Counted from the first letter of the stretch, positions 33,287-42,489 are shown. The stretch: DNA of 64,000 nt from Streptomyces sp. NBC_01276 (GCF_041435355.1 NZ_CP108442.1:372001-436000), one strand, 5' to 3'. Notes: generated from the sequence alone by a model not told the origin. Program-made: numbers and translations.

Positions 33287-34351
33287 TGCCGCATCAAGCA
33301 ACGTTCGCCCTATGGTGATGTATCGCTGGAGTGCTGCGCCGGGTGGTATCGGACGGCCAGAATGATCACGTGGCGGAACGCGTGCAGGTCCGGGAGATTG
33401 ATGACGATGAGGGCAGGCGTCTGCTGCGGATCATCCGCAGGGGTACCGGCTCGGTAGTGACCTGGCGACGGGCGCAGATGGTGCTGTTATCCGCGCAGGG
33501 CATGTCCGTGGGGAAGATCGCCGAGGTGACGTTCACCAGCCCTGACCGGGTCCGGGACGTGATCCACAACTTCAACGCCGACGCTTCGCGGCGCTCTACC
33601 CGAAGTTCAAAGGCGGCCGGCCGAGAACCTTCACCCTCCCGGAACGCCGGGAGATCAAGAAGATCGCCAAGTCCAAGCCTGCCGAGCACGGCCTGCCGTT
33701 CTCGACCTGGAGCCTGGCCAAGCTGGCCGACTTCCTGGTCGCCGAGGGGGTGGTCGACGATATCAGCCACGAGGGCCTTCGCATCCTGCTCCGCGAGGAA
33801 GGCGTCTCCTTTCAGCCCCACCCCGGCCGGCAATGGGCCGAACGCGGCGGCCGGCACAAGGACCCCGACCGCGAGCCCAGACCCCGACGCCGAGCGACCT
33901 ACACACGCCCGCACGGGGTCCGTCACCTCTTCGCCGCCTACGACCTGGCCAAAAACCAGCTCTACGGGCATATCAAAAAGACCAAGAACAGGTCGAAGTT
34001 CCTGGAGTTCTGCCGCTACATGCGCTCGCTGCACCCGACGGACATACGCATTGCGATCGTCTGCGACAACTACTCCCCGCACCTGACGACGAGACGCTGC
34101 CAGCGGGTCGCGACGTGGGCGGCAGCCAACAACGTGGAGATCGCCTACACACCGACCAACAGCTCCTGGCTCAACCGGATCGAGGCCCAGTTCACCGCCC
34201 TGCGCTACTTCGCTCTCGACGGCACCGACCACGCCAGCCACAAAGAACAGGGAAGCATGATCCGCCGCTACATCATCTGGCGGAACAAGCACGCCGCCGA
34301 CGAACGCCTCCGCGAGGTCGTGAACAGGGCGAACGTCGCTTGATGTGGCAG
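33286..34351 (+). mobile_element. IS630-family insertion sequence, decayed
   Basis: Terminal inverted repeats TGCCGCATCAAGCAACGTTC (left, from 33287) and TGCCACATCAAGCGACGTTC (right, minus strand from 34350) differ at 2 positions. The element is flanked by TA on both sides (33284-33285 and 34352-34353), the target duplication of IS630/Tc1-type elements. Length is 1066 bp, a little short for the family, in line with the internal deletion in its transposase. Confidence 0.88.
33370..34343 (+). pseudogene. IS630-family transposase, frameshifted and deleted
   Basis: The frame starting at GTG 33370 (V-A-E-R-V-Q-V-R-E-I) gives the N-terminal helix-turn-helix but shifts near 33580, where one base is missing in front of the F-A-A-L-Y-P-K-F-K-G-G-R-P segment. 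The remaining frame runs to 34343. The stretch S-F-Q-P-H-P-G-R-Q-W shows a join: the usual region with the first catalytic Asp (D-E-F-G-P-L-N-L-Q) is missing. The second Asp (V-C-D-N-Y-S-P-H-L) and the Glu (N-R-I-E-A-Q-F) remain. Inactive by two independent lesions. Confidence 0.85.
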
Positions 34352-34386
34352 TAGGTACATCTCGGACGGGACGTGGACAGTCGCCA

Positions 34387-34956
34387 CTACGGCACGTTCC
34401 ACCCGAGCACGACGGGCAGCCCGTGCTCGTAACCCAGCGTGTTGATCGTCCCCGGATGCGGGTGCCCGAACTGTCGCGCGCCCGACGCGTCGAGCCCGAG
34501 CCAGCGCGCGGTGAGGATGCGTGACAGATGGCCGTGCGCGACGACGGCCACGTCACCCTTGTCCAGCAGCGGCCGGACCCGGCCAAGGAAGGCGTCGACC
34601 CGCACGGTCACGTGCCCGAGGTCCTCGCCTGCGTCCACGCCGTCACGCCACAGCTCCCAGCCGGGCTTGAGCTCCTGGATCTGCTCGGCAGTCAGCCCCT
34701 CGTAGCGGCCGTAGTTCCACTCGACCAGGTCGGCGTCGGTTTCCGCACCGCTCAGCCCCGCCAGCTCGGCCGTCAGCACGGCGCGAGTCAGCGGGCTGCT
34801 GTAGACGGCGACGAACTCCCGTCCGGCCAGTCGAGGCGCGAGCGCACGCGCCGCGGCCTCCCCCGCCTCGGTCAGCGGCAGGTCGGTGCGGCCGGCATGC
34901 TGGCCGGTCCGACTCCACGCGGTCTCGCCGTGCCTGATCAATATCAACTCGCCCAT
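34387..34956 (-). CDS. Histidine phosphatase (phosphoglycerate mutase-like)
   Basis: A 189-residue protein beginning M-G-E-L-I-L-I-R-H-G-E-T-A-W, the phosphohistidine motif of the histidine phosphatase superfamily, with Y-S-S-P-L-T-R-A near 65, E-W-N-Y-G-R-Y-E-G-L near 87 and V-A-H-G-H near 147. It probably removes phosphate from a small metabolite in the cytoplasm. The ATG at 34956 places the motif at the N-terminus as is usual; the frame extends 12 codons upstream without support. Confidence 0.88.
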   Translation of the reverse strand: MGELILIRHGETAWSRTGQHAGRTDLPLTEAGEAAARALAPRLAGREFVAVYSSPLTRAVLTAELAGLSGAETDADLVEWNYGRYEGLTAEQIQELKPGWELWRDGVDAGEDLGHVTVRVDAFLGRVRPLLDKGDVAVVAHGHLSRILTARWLGLDASGARQFGHPHPGTINTLGYEHGLPVVLGWNVP

Positions 34957-35019
34957 GGCCGAGGAACATATCTCACACCGCACACAGGGCAAACGTTTCC
35001 TGACGCGGCACTAGTTCCT

Positions 35020-35071
35020 TTGCCCGACGCGGGCCAGGACTCCGGCCGGAGTCCTGGCCCGCGTCGGGCAA
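35020..35071. repeat. Perfect 52-bp palindrome
   Basis: Two 26-bp arms (35020-35045 and 35046-35071) are exact reverse complements with no spacer, centred on CTCCGGCCGGAG. It lies between the stop of the sigma factor gene and the start of the phosphatase gene, both leftward. Most likely a strong terminator for the sigma gene, though a loop-free 52-bp palindrome is unusual. A GCGGCACTAG just beside it (35006-35015) resembles an IS end and could be a scar. Confidence 0.92.
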
Positions 35072-35161
35072 CGCTTCCTGGCCCTCACCGTGGCCATCCG
35101 GCACACCGGTCGCCGATCGCCGATCGCCTACGACCACTGACAAGATTTCGGGCGTACTCGC

Positions 35162-36046
35162 CTAGCGGCTCAGGCCCGCCAGCTTGTCGGGGTTGATCTG
35201 GAAGCGGAGGTTGCGCATCAGGCCGTCCTCCAGGTCGTAGGTGATCGCACCGACCGGGGTGTCGCCCGCCAGGATGAGGACGCCGAGCTCGCCGTTGATG
35301 ACGGCGGGGGTGGGAACGGGGAAGACGTCCACGGCGTCCCGCGCGGCCTTGGCGATCACCCCGATCAGGAAGCGGCCGACGTGGTCGGAGCCGTACACCG
35401 GCCGCCTGGCGGCGCTCACCTTGCCGCCGCCGTCCGACCACGCGGTGACGTCGGGGGCGAGCAGTTCCAGCACGGCGTTGAGGTCGCCGCCGGCGCAGGC
35501 GCTCAGGAAGCGGGCCGTGACCTCCTCGCGCTGCGCGGCGTCGGTGTCGTAGACCGTGCGCCGCTCCGCTACGTGCTTGCGCGCCCGGTGCGAGATCTGG
35601 CGGACCGTCGGCTCCGGGCGGTCCAGGAAGCCGGCGATCTCGGCGTGCGAGTAGCCGAAGACCTCGCGCAGCACGAACACGGCGCGCTCCACGGGGGTGA
35701 GGCTCTCCAGGACGACCAGCATCGCCGTGGACACGCTCTCGGCGAGTTCGCGTTCCTGCGCGACGTCGGGGGCCGTGAGCAGGGGTTCGGGGAGCCAGGG
35801 GCCGACGTATTCCTCGCGCGTGGCGCGGGCGGAGGTCAGGCGGTTGAGCGACAGGTTCGTCACCGTGCGGACGAGGTACGCCTTGGGGTGACGGACCTCG
35901 GACCGGTCGGCCTTGTTCCAGGCCAGCCAGGTGTCCTGGACGATGTCCTCGGCGTCACTGACGGTGCCGAGCATGCGGTAGGCGGTGGCGAACAGGAGCC
36001 TTCGGTGGGCGTCGAAGGGGTCCGCTTCGGGTTCGGTCGTGATCAC
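35162..36046 (-). CDS. ECF41/SigJ-type RNA polymerase sigma factor
   Basis: A 294-residue sigma factor. Region 2 (F-A-T-A-Y-R-M-L-G-T-V-S-D-A-E-D-I-V-Q-D-T-W at about 21-42) and region 4 (L-T-P-V-E-R-A-V-F-V-L-R-E-V-F-G-Y near 117, H-A-E-I-A) are clear. A C-terminal SnoaL-like domain (about 170-290, with A-W-S-D-G-G-G-K) follows, as in the ECF41 group, where it controls activity in place of a separate anti-sigma factor. GTG at 36046 is preferred, as the frame upstream is proline/arginine-rich. Confidence 0.88.
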   Translation of the reverse strand: MITTEPEADPFDAHRRLLFATAYRMLGTVSDAEDIVQDTWLAWNKADRSEVRHPKAYLVRTVTNLSLNRLTSARATREEYVGPWLPEPLLTAPDVAQERELAESVSTAMLVVLESLTPVERAVFVLREVFGYSHAEIAGFLDRPEPTVRQISHRARKHVAERRTVYDTDAAQREEVTARFLSACAGGDLNAVLELLAPDVTAWSDGGGKVSAARRPVYGSDHVGRFLIGVIAKAARDAVDVFPVPTPAVINGELGVLILAGDTPVGAITYDLEDGLMRNLRFQINPDKLAGLSR

Positions 36047-36145
36047 TGTTCGATTCTGCACGGCGGGCGGCGCCCGGGACCAGCCTCGGACCTGCCTCGG
36101 GGCCGGGCTCACGGCCCGGCCCCGGGCGGTCCGGGGCGGTGTCCG

Positions 36146-36934
36146 TCAGGTGAGGGTGCGCACCCGCTGGTCGTTCAGTTCGTAACGGGCGGCCGCCACT
36201 GCCAGTTTCCCGGCGGATACGGCGCGGGCCAGGTCGGGTTCGGCGGCGAGCCGGTCCCGGGTACGGCGGGCGTGGGCGTCGATGGTGGCGCTGATACGGG
36301 CCTCGCCCTGCCGGCTCCGGTCGATCGCCGGGCGTATCTGGTCGGCCAGGTACTGGATGTGCGCGGGCAGCCGGTCGCCGCTCTCGTCGGCGTGGACCGC
36401 CGCGCCGACCGCCCCGCAGGACTGGTGTCCGAGGACGAGCACCAGCGGTACCGAGAGTTCCAGGACCCCGTAGGCGATGCTGCCGAGCACCGCCTCGTCG
36501 AGCACCTCGCCCGCCGAGCGGACGGTCAGCAGGTCGCCGAGCCCCTGGTCGAAGACGAGCTCCGGCGGGACCCTGGAGTCCACGCAGCCCAGCACGATGG
36601 CGAAGGGCCGCTGTCCCTTGGCCAGCCGGAGCCGGGTCGACGGGGACTCGTTCGGGTGCTCCTGACGGTACGTGCGCCAGCGCCGGTTGCCGGCCTCCAG
36701 CTCGCGCAGGGCCTGCTCCGGGGTGGCCGGCCTGGCGCCGCCCGCGGGGCCGACGGGCGCGGCGGCGGCGGGAAAGGCGGAGCCGAGCGCGAGGACGGAC
36801 CCGGCGGCCGCCGTCCCGGCCGCGGCGGTGCGCAGGAGGGCGCGCCGGCTGGTCGAACCACCCTTCGCCTCCTGGACGTTGGAGGTCCGGAGCCGCGAGG
36901 TACGCATGTTCGTATGCTGTTTGTTCGAAAACAT
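36146..36934 (-). CDS. Beta-carbonic anhydrase with Tat signal
   Basis: A 262-residue protein. S-R-R-A-L-L-R-T at residues 29-36 and a following Ala-rich hydrophobic stretch form a twin-arginine signal, so the enzyme is probably exported folded. The zinc and catalytic residues of beta-class carbonic anhydrases are present: Cys117, Asp119, Arg121 (G-C-V-D-S-R) and His170, Cys173 (G-H-Q-S-C-G). It interconverts CO2 and bicarbonate. A shorter start at 36907 would also keep the signal. Confidence 0.9.
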   Translation of the reverse strand: MFSNKQHTNMRTSRLRTSNVQEAKGGSTSRRALLRTAAAGTAAAGSVLALGSAFPAAAAPVGPAGGARPATPEQALRELEAGNRRWRTYRQEHPNESPSTRLRLAKGQRPFAIVLGCVDSRVPPELVFDQGLGDLLTVRSAGEVLDEAVLGSIAYGVLELSVPLVLVLGHQSCGAVGAAVHADESGDRLPAHIQYLADQIRPAIDRSRQGEARISATIDAHARRTRDRLAAEPDLARAVSAGKLAVAAARYELNDQRVRTLT

Positions 36935-37010
36935 GCGCGACGGTATCCCGCTTTACCTCTCCTTGACCAAGGGTTGGGGAGGGGTTGGCGCGATCACGGC
37001 CCCCGGCGGC

Positions 37011-37610
37011 TCAAACCGTTCGCAGCGTGACCACGGCCGCCCGGCCCTCCGTGCGCAGGACCACGGTGGCGGGCCCCTGGAGCAAGGCCGCGTCGTACGG
37101 ACCGAGTTCGACGGCCGGGCCGGGCTCCGGCGCCGCATCCACCGGATCCACCGTGGCCGGACCGTCGAGCGCGCAGACCAGCAGGGTCTCCCCGGGCAGG
37201 ACGGCCAGGGTCGGTTCGCCGCGCACGACGGCGGTCCGGGCCAGTGTGCTCGCGCGCCGGTACATCACGTTGAAGTTGACGACGGGACCGCCCAGCAGAC
37301 GGCAGCCGGTCGGCCGGTCGCCGGGGAAGTGCCGTGGCGCGTAGCGCTCGTCGACGAGCCGGCGCTCGCCCGCGACGGTGAGGTCCATGCCGGCCCCTTC
37401 GGCCAGTGTCAGCGTCCGGTCGACACCGGGGAACTCCGAGAACGGGCCGTCGGCGTCCACTTCGGCGAGGCTGATCCGCCAGTCGAACGCCGCCGTGCCC
37501 GCACCCTCGGGGAGGGCGGCGATCTCGCGGGTGACTCCCCCGCCGTTCTTCCACGGCACGGCCGTGCGTACGGCGGCGCGCAGGATCCGGATGTCGGCGG
37601 CGCCGGGCAT
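37011..37610 (-). CDS. hutD: HutD family protein
   Basis: A 199-residue cupin-like protein with the HutD/Ves signature P-W-K-N-G-G-G-V-T-R-E-I near residues 19-30, F-D-W-R-I-S-L-A near 42 and N-F-N-V-M-Y near 120. HutD is linked to histidine-utilisation control in other bacteria, but no hut genes are visible here. ATG at 37610 has a GGAAGGAAC ribosome-binding site. Confidence 0.85.
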   Translation of the reverse strand: MPGAADIRILRAAVRTAVPWKNGGGVTREIAALPEGAGTAAFDWRISLAEVDADGPFSEFPGVDRTLTLAEGAGMDLTVAGERRLVDERYAPRHFPGDRPTGCRLLGGPVVNFNVMYRRASTLARTAVVRGEPTLAVLPGETLLVCALDGPATVDPVDAAPEPGPAVELGPYDAALLQGPATVVLRTEGRAAVVTLRTV

Positions 37611-37627
37611 GCGGTTGTTCCTTCCCT

Positions 37628-37663
37628 CGGGTCCGTACCGTCCCACGGGACGGTACGGACCCG
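37628..37663. terminator. Hairpin terminator upstream of hutD
   Basis: Perfect 17-bp arms (37628-37644 and 37647-37663) with a 2-nt loop. It lies between the secreted-protein gene and hutD, both leftward, and would separate them as transcription units. It is only 17 bp from the hutD start, so it could also shape the hutD leader. Confidence 0.75.
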
Positions 37664-37750
37664 CGCGGCGGCCCGAGCCTACCGGGGGCAGGTGCGGAGG
37701 CGGTCGGCAGTCCGCGGGCCGGGGCCGGGCAGGGCGGGAAAGGAGGGCGG

Positions 37751-38167
37751 TCAGCTCACGGTCACGACGACCGTCGGGGAGACCGTCTTGTCGTCACCCA
37801 TGACCCGCAGTTGCTCCTTGCCCTTGGCGTTGAGCTTGCCCGGCAGGGTGTAGCTGCTGCCGTTCTTGACCAGGGTGTTCGCCTGCAGTGTCGTCCACTT
37901 GCCGTTGTTCAGGTGCTGGAGCACCAGCTTGCTGCCGACCTTCAGCCCCTTGGTGCGCCCGATGAAGATGACCTGGTCCCCGACCTGCACCGCGGCCTTG
38001 TCGGCCTTGATGGTGATCGACTTGTCGGCGGCCGGACTCGCGCTCGACGAGGGCGGCGTCGGACTGGCGGCGGCGAAGGCGTTCACGGCTCCGCCGGTCA
38101 GCAGCGCGGCGGACAGCAGGCCTGCGGCGACGCTCCGGGCGCAACGGCTGCGCGGTATCGACTTCAC
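37751..38167 (-). CDS. Small secreted protein, Ig-like fold likely
   Basis: A 138-residue protein with a Sec signal (M-K-S-I-P-R-S-R-C..., hydrophobic core, cut near A-F-A-A) and a Ser/Pro linker. The last 90 residues (V-Q-V-G-D-Q-V-I-F-I-G-R-T-K-G-L, G-K-W-T-T-L-Q, S-Y-T-L-P) follow the strand pattern of an Ig-like surface domain (family of 'calcium-binding/filament' repeats). Function unknown. Lies alone between hutD and an SDR gene. Confidence 0.75.
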   Translation of the reverse strand: MKSIPRSRCARSVAAGLLSAALLTGGAVNAFAAASPTPPSSSASPAADKSITIKADKAAVQVGDQVIFIGRTKGLKVGSKLVLQHLNNGKWTTLQANTLVKNGSSYTLPGKLNAKGKEQLRVMGDDKTVSPTVVVTVS

Positions 38168-38359
38168 GGTGGCTCCCGTCTCGGGTGTGCCCCCCTCGCA
38201 TGAACCTCTGCGAGGCTACCCACCCCCCGGGGGATCGGCGACCGGACGGGTACGGGCGAGGACCGGAAGGGGAGGGCGGACGCGAGGTCGGATTACCGCC
38301 AGCACGGCACACCGGCACCGCCTTTCATTGAAACCGCAACCAATCATGAGGAGCGGCAG

Positions 38360-39091
38360 ATGAACGGCAAGACGGTTCTGGTCACGGGCGGCAGCCGGGG
38401 CATCGGCGCGGCCACCGCGCTGCGCCTGGCCACGGCGGGCGCTGATGTGGCGATCACCTACACCGCCGACGAGGCGGCGGCGCTGAAGGTGGTCGACGGG
38501 ATCCGGGCCCTGGGCCGCCGGGGCGTCGCCGCCCGTGCGGACGCGGGGGACGCGGGCGACGCGGCGGGCGCCGCGGACTGGGCGGCCGGAGCCCTGGGCG
38601 GGCTCGACGTACTCGTCAACAATGCGGGAATCGGGGTGCTCGGCCCGCTGGAGGAACTCACCCTGGCCCAGGTCGACCGCGTCCTCGCGGTCAACGTCCG
38701 CGGGGCGTTCCTGACCGCGCAGGCCGCGGCCGAGCGGATGGGGCCGGGAGGGCGGATCATCACCATCGGCACCTGCATGACCCAGCGCGTGCCGGGCCCC
38801 GGCGGAACCCTGTACGCGATGAGCAAGTCGGCGCTCACGGGCCTCACCAAGGCCCTCGCCCGCGAGCTCGGCGGACGCGGCATCACCGCGAACATCGTCC
38901 ACCCGGGCCCGGTCGACACCGACCTGAACCCGGCGGACGGCCCCTACGCGCCGTCGCAGACGGCGCTGACCGCGCTCGGCCGCTTCGGCCGCCCCCAGGA
39001 GGTCGCGGACATGGTCGCGTTCCTGGCCGGGGACGGGGCCGCGTACGTCACGGGCGCCGAGTTCTCCGTGGACGGCGGGCACGCGGCATGA
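38360..39091 (+). CDS. Short-chain dehydrogenase/reductase
   Basis: A 243-residue classical SDR: T-G-G-S-R-G-I-G at 9-16 binds NAD(P), N-N-A-G at about 90-93, and Y-A-M-S-K (Tyr and Lys of the active site) near 153-157. The usual catalytic Ser before it is replaced (I-G-T-C-M-T where I-G-S is normal), so Thr may serve. A GGAG-type ribosome-binding site (GAGGAGCGGCAG) precedes the ATG. Converges on the chitinase gene. Substrate unknown. Confidence 0.9.
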   Translation: MNGKTVLVTGGSRGIGAATALRLATAGADVAITYTADEAAALKVVDGIRALGRRGVAARADAGDAGDAAGAADWAAGALGGLDVLVNNAGIGVLGPLEELTLAQVDRVLAVNVRGAFLTAQAAAERMGPGGRIITIGTCMTQRVPGPGGTLYAMSKSALTGLTKALARELGGRGITANIVHPGPVDTDLNPADGPYAPSQTALTALGRFGRPQEVADMVAFLAGDGAAYVTGAEFSVDGGHAA

Positions 39092-39093
39092 GG

Positions 39094-39142
39094 CGCGCCC
39101 CCGTCCCCGTCCCCGCCGTCGGCGGGGCGGGGACGGGGGCGC
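39094..39142. terminator. Bidirectional terminator, SDR and chitinase
   Basis: A C-rich arm (39094-39119) pairs with a G-rich arm (39121-39142), with one slipped base pair, forming a long GC stem between the converging SDR and chitinase genes. Confidence 0.75.
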
Positions 39143-39155
39143 GGGCCGGGGGTGG

Positions 39156-40913
39156 TCAGCTCACGGCGAGGTCGTCGCCGAGGACGGCGCCCTGGCCGTA
39201 CCAGCCGTGCAGGTAGACGGTGACCGTGCCGGAGGCGCCGGTGGTGAAGGGCACCGTCAGCTTGGTCCAGGCGGCCGAGCCGGTCCACGTACTGGCGTTC
39301 GCGCCGCCCCGGACCCCGAGGTAGGCGTAGCTGCCCTGGACCCAGCCGCTGAGCGTGTAGGCGGTGTTCGGGGCGAGGGTGAGGGTCTGCGCGCATTCTC
39401 CGGTGCGGTCACCGGAGGGGGTGGCCCGGACGGCGTACGCGCCCCCGTGCACGGGGGCGCTCACCACGGCGCCGCCGCTCTCGCAGGTCCAGGGCGCGAA
39501 CGAACCGCTCTCGAAGCCGCCGTTGACGAGGGCGCCGCTGCCGCCGCCCGGCCCGGACACGGTGAGCGTGAACGCGGCCGTACGGGTGAACGCGGTCCCG
39601 GCGCCGGTGACGGTGAGCGCGTAGGTCCCGGGCGGGGCCGACGCCGAGGCGGCGACCGTGAGCAGGCCGGTGCCGCCCGCGGTGACGGAGCCGGGGGCGA
39701 CGGTGGCCGTCACGCCGGGCGGGGCGCCGGCGACCGTCAGCGCGACGGGCTGCGGGGTGCCCGCGGTGACCCGGGTGGCGACGGTGGCGGTGGTGCTGCC
39801 GCCGGGGGCGACCGAGGCGGAGCCGGGCGTGACGGAGACCGAGAAGTCGTCGGCGACCGGTCCCGCGTCCCGGGTGAAGGGCGCGAAGGTGTGGGTGAAG
39901 TACCAGGGGTCCTGGGCGATGCCGGAGCAGGTGTCGGAGCCCCCGGTGCCGGGGCAGCCGCCGTTGTCGCGCTGGAGCGCCCAGAAGGAGAGGGTGTTGA
40001 TGCCCTTGGCGACCGCCCAGTCGTAGACGGCGGTGGCGTCGGCGGTGGTGAAGGTCTCGGCGGGCCCGTAGTCGTCGATGCCGGGCATCTCGGTGACGCC
40101 GACCATGCCCCACAGTTCGGCGGGCGTCTTGGCCGGGTACAGCGTGGCGAGCTGCCCGTACAGGCCGGTGGCGGCGCTCCGGGTGTCCGCCGCCATGTCG
40201 TGGCCGGCACCGTCGTAGTAGTCGAAGGTCATCAGGTTGACGACGTCGACCCGGGCGCCGGCCGCCTTCGCGCTCTTGAGGACGGCCAGCCCGCTGCTCG
40301 CGAGTCCGCTCGTGGTGGTCGGGAGGGTGTAGGAGACCTGGAGGGGGCGGCCGCTCGCGGCGGCCCAGTCCTGCACCTTCTTGATGGCCTGGTTGCGGCG
40401 GTCGATCCCGGCCTTGTCGGTCAGGGAGTTGTCCTCGATGTCCATGTCCAGGCGGGTGACGTCATAGGTGGTGATGACCTTCTGGTAGGCGGCGGCGATC
40501 GAGTCGACGCTGGTGCAGCTGTCCGCGATCTCGGTGCCGCCGTTGTCGGCCGCGTAGCCGCCGAAGGAGGGGATGACGTCGCCGCCGCGCGAGCGGAGGG
40601 TCGCGAAGTCGGCGCCGAAGACGGAGGAGGCGATGGGCCGGTCCGTCGAGCCGTTCCAGTAAGGGGTGCAGGAGCCCTTGGCCTCGGTCTGGACGAAGGC
40701 CATGGTCAGGTACTTGGCGCCGGACTTCTGCGCGAGGTCGGCGGGGCTGTCGGAGGAGTACGCCTCGAAATAGGGCGCGAAGACGTGCGCGGGCAGTGGG
40801 GTCGGCGCCGCCTGCGCGGGGCCCGCGCCTGCCGCGACGAGGAGCCCGGCACTGGCGGCGAGGGTGGCGAACGCCGCCGTCAACGAGCGGACGGAACGCG
40901 AAGGGTGTCTCAA
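39156..40913 (-). CDS. Secreted GH18 chitinase with carbohydrate-binding tail
   Basis: A 585-residue extracellular enzyme. A Sec signal (to about residue 36, A-Q-A-A) precedes a GH18 catalytic domain (about 40-340) with the active-site motif L-D-M-D-I-E, Glu160 as acid. An Ig-like/Ala-Thr-rich domain (about 355-450) and a C-terminal beta-sandwich (from V-N-G-G-F-E-S-G near 462) similar to CenC-type carbohydrate-binding modules follow. It cuts chitin outside the cell. A DasR-type operator lies 45 bp upstream, the normal control for streptomycete chitinases. Confidence 0.93.
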   Translation of the reverse strand: MRHPSRSVRSLTAAFATLAASAGLLVAAGAGPAQAAPTPLPAHVFAPYFEAYSSDSPADLAQKSGAKYLTMAFVQTEAKGSCTPYWNGSTDRPIASSVFGADFATLRSRGGDVIPSFGGYAADNGGTEIADSCTSVDSIAAAYQKVITTYDVTRLDMDIEDNSLTDKAGIDRRNQAIKKVQDWAAASGRPLQVSYTLPTTTSGLASSGLAVLKSAKAAGARVDVVNLMTFDYYDGAGHDMAADTRSAATGLYGQLATLYPAKTPAELWGMVGVTEMPGIDDYGPAETFTTADATAVYDWAVAKGINTLSFWALQRDNGGCPGTGGSDTCSGIAQDPWYFTHTFAPFTRDAGPVADDFSVSVTPGSASVAPGGSTTATVATRVTAGTPQPVALTVAGAPPGVTATVAPGSVTAGGTGLLTVAASASAPPGTYALTVTGAGTAFTRTAAFTLTVSGPGGGSGALVNGGFESGSFAPWTCESGGAVVSAPVHGGAYAVRATPSGDRTGECAQTLTLAPNTAYTLSGWVQGSYAYLGVRGGANASTWTGSAAWTKLTVPFTTGASGTVTVYLHGWYGQGAVLGDDLAVS

Positions 40914-40950
40914 CGAAGCTCCCGGTGGGGCGCGAGCGAACGGACGGACG

Positions 40951-40980
40951 CCCCATGATTGGTCTGGACCAACTATGGGG
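40951..40980 (-). promoter_or_regulatory. DasR-responsive element (dre) upstream of chitinase
   Basis: The core ATTGGTCTGGACCAACT (40958-40974) matches the dre consensus (TGGTCTAGACCA) with one change. It is set inside a wider palindrome, CCCCAT ... ATGGGG, giving 30 bp in all. DasR is a GntR-type repressor that releases its sites when glucosamine phosphates accumulate. Position fits a promoter operator of the chitinase. Confidence 0.88.
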
Positions 40981-41034
40981 TCAAGGGTCCGGGCGCCCCC
41001 GGATCCGTCCGATCGCCCTGCGGCGCAAGGAGGT

Positions 41035-42489
41035 TCAGCGCAGGATGCCCGCCCGCCGGGCCGCCCCCAGCCAGGAGGGGAACTCCGAAAGCAGCCGGTC
41101 GTAGAGCTCGGCGTCCGAGAGCCGGTCGATGTCGTCGACGGCGAAGAAGCCGACGTTGTCGACCCGGCGCCCCGGCATGGTGTCGAAGCGCTCCAGCACG
41201 CCGAAGCCGGCCCGGCCCAGACCCACGAACTGCCAGAACACCGGCTCCTCCACGGCCTCGCGCAGTTCCCGCTCGATCTCGGCGTTGCGGTAGACGCCGC
41301 CGTCGGAGAAGAACAGCACCAGGGTCGGCGCCGGAGCAGGGTGGGAGCGCACGTAGGCGCGCACCTCGGCGATCACCTTCTGCTCCTCGTTCTGGAAACC
41401 GACCTCCCGCATGTCGATCTGGCCGGGGAGCAGTCCGCGGGGCGGCTTCCTGCGGCCGAAGAGGCTCATCTGGCCGACGCGCACGTGCAGTCGCAGCCAT
41501 TCCGGGAGGTCACCGAGGACGAGGTCCGGCAGCCGGGCCGGATTGCTCGCGAAGGTCCAGGCCTGCATCTCGCCGTCGTCGTCGAGCTGCGCCGCGACGG
41601 CCGCCATCCGTTCCACCACCGAGGCGACGGTGCCCCGGGAGTAGAGCGCGCTCATCGAACCCGAGGCGTCGAGGACGAGGATCACCCGCGCGGTCACTCC
41701 CGCGGCGCCGTTCTTGCTCAGGCTGACGGCGACCTGCTGCTTGCGCAGCGAGAGACGGCCGCGCATGTCCTCCGGGAGCCGCTCCTCCCCCTTGACCATC
41801 CGGACGGCGGGGGCGGGTTCGGCGGGTGCCGGTCCGGGCGCGGCGGCGGGCGGCCTCGGGGCTGCCACGACCGGCGCGACGGGCCGGGTACGCGCCGGGG
41901 CGGGGGTGGGCACGGGGGCCGGGGCGGGAGCGGTCGCCGGGGCGGGAGCGGGAGCGGTCGGCGCCGCCGGTGGGGCGTCGTCGACGGTGATCCCGAAGTC
42001 CGTCGCCAGTCCGGCGAGCCCGCTCGCGTAACCCTGCCCCACCGCCCGGAACTTCCAGACGCCGGCCCGCCGGTAGAGCTCACCGCTCACGAAGGCCGTC
42101 TCGGGGCCGGCGGTCATGTCGAAGCGGACGAGTTCGGCCCCGGAGCTCGCGTCGAGGAGCAGCAGGTGCAGTCCGGGAACCCGGCCGAAGGTGCCCCCGT
42201 CCGCGGAGGCGCAGAGCGCGACCCGTTCGACGCCCGGCTCCAGGGCCGCCAGGTTCACCTCCAGCGCGTCCCCGCCGGGCCGCTTGCCGAGGTGGCGTAC
42301 GGCGCCGGAGGCGTGGACCGGCTGGTTGTAGAACACGAAGTCGCCGTCGGAACGGACCCGCCCGCCGCCCGCGAGCAGCAGGGCCGACGCGTCCACGTCC
42401 GGCACGCCCGGCCCCGGCCGCCAGCCGAGCACCACTCTCACGGAGGCCGCCGCGACCTGCAGGTTGGCGCCTTTGCTCAGTGTCGTCAC
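41035..42489 (-). CDS. TerD-VWA fusion protein (tellurium-resistance type)
   Basis: A 484-residue protein. The N-terminal 180 residues are a TerD domain ([28 protein letters not shown] at about 40-58, a Ca-binding type motif). A 70-residue Ala/Pro linker follows, then a von Willebrand A domain from about residue 260 with the MIDAS motif D-A-S-G-S-M-S. Such TerD/TerF-like proteins belong to stress-response modules near the membrane. The start is GTG 42489, as the TerD motif begins there. Single gene here; no other ter genes nearby. Confidence 0.88.
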   Translation of the reverse strand: MTTLSKGANLQVAAASVRVVLGWRPGPGVPDVDASALLLAGGGRVRSDGDFVFYNQPVHASGAVRHLGKRPGGDALEVNLAALEPGVERVALCASADGGTFGRVPGLHLLLLDASSGAELVRFDMTAGPETAFVSGELYRRAGVWKFRAVGQGYASGLAGLATDFGITVDDAPPAAPTAPAPAPATAPAPAPVPTPAPARTRPVAPVVAAPRPPAAAPGPAPAEPAPAVRMVKGEERLPEDMRGRLSLRKQQVAVSLSKNGAAGVTARVILVLDASGSMSALYSRGTVASVVERMAAVAAQLDDDGEMQAWTFASNPARLPDLVLGDLPEWLRLHVRVGQMSLFGRRKPPRGLLPGQIDMREVGFQNEEQKVIAEVRAYVRSHPAPAPTLVLFFSDGGVYRNAEIERELREAVEEPVFWQFVGLGRAGFGVLERFDTMPGRRVDNVGFFAVDDIDRLSDAELYDRLLSEFPSWLGAARRAGILR

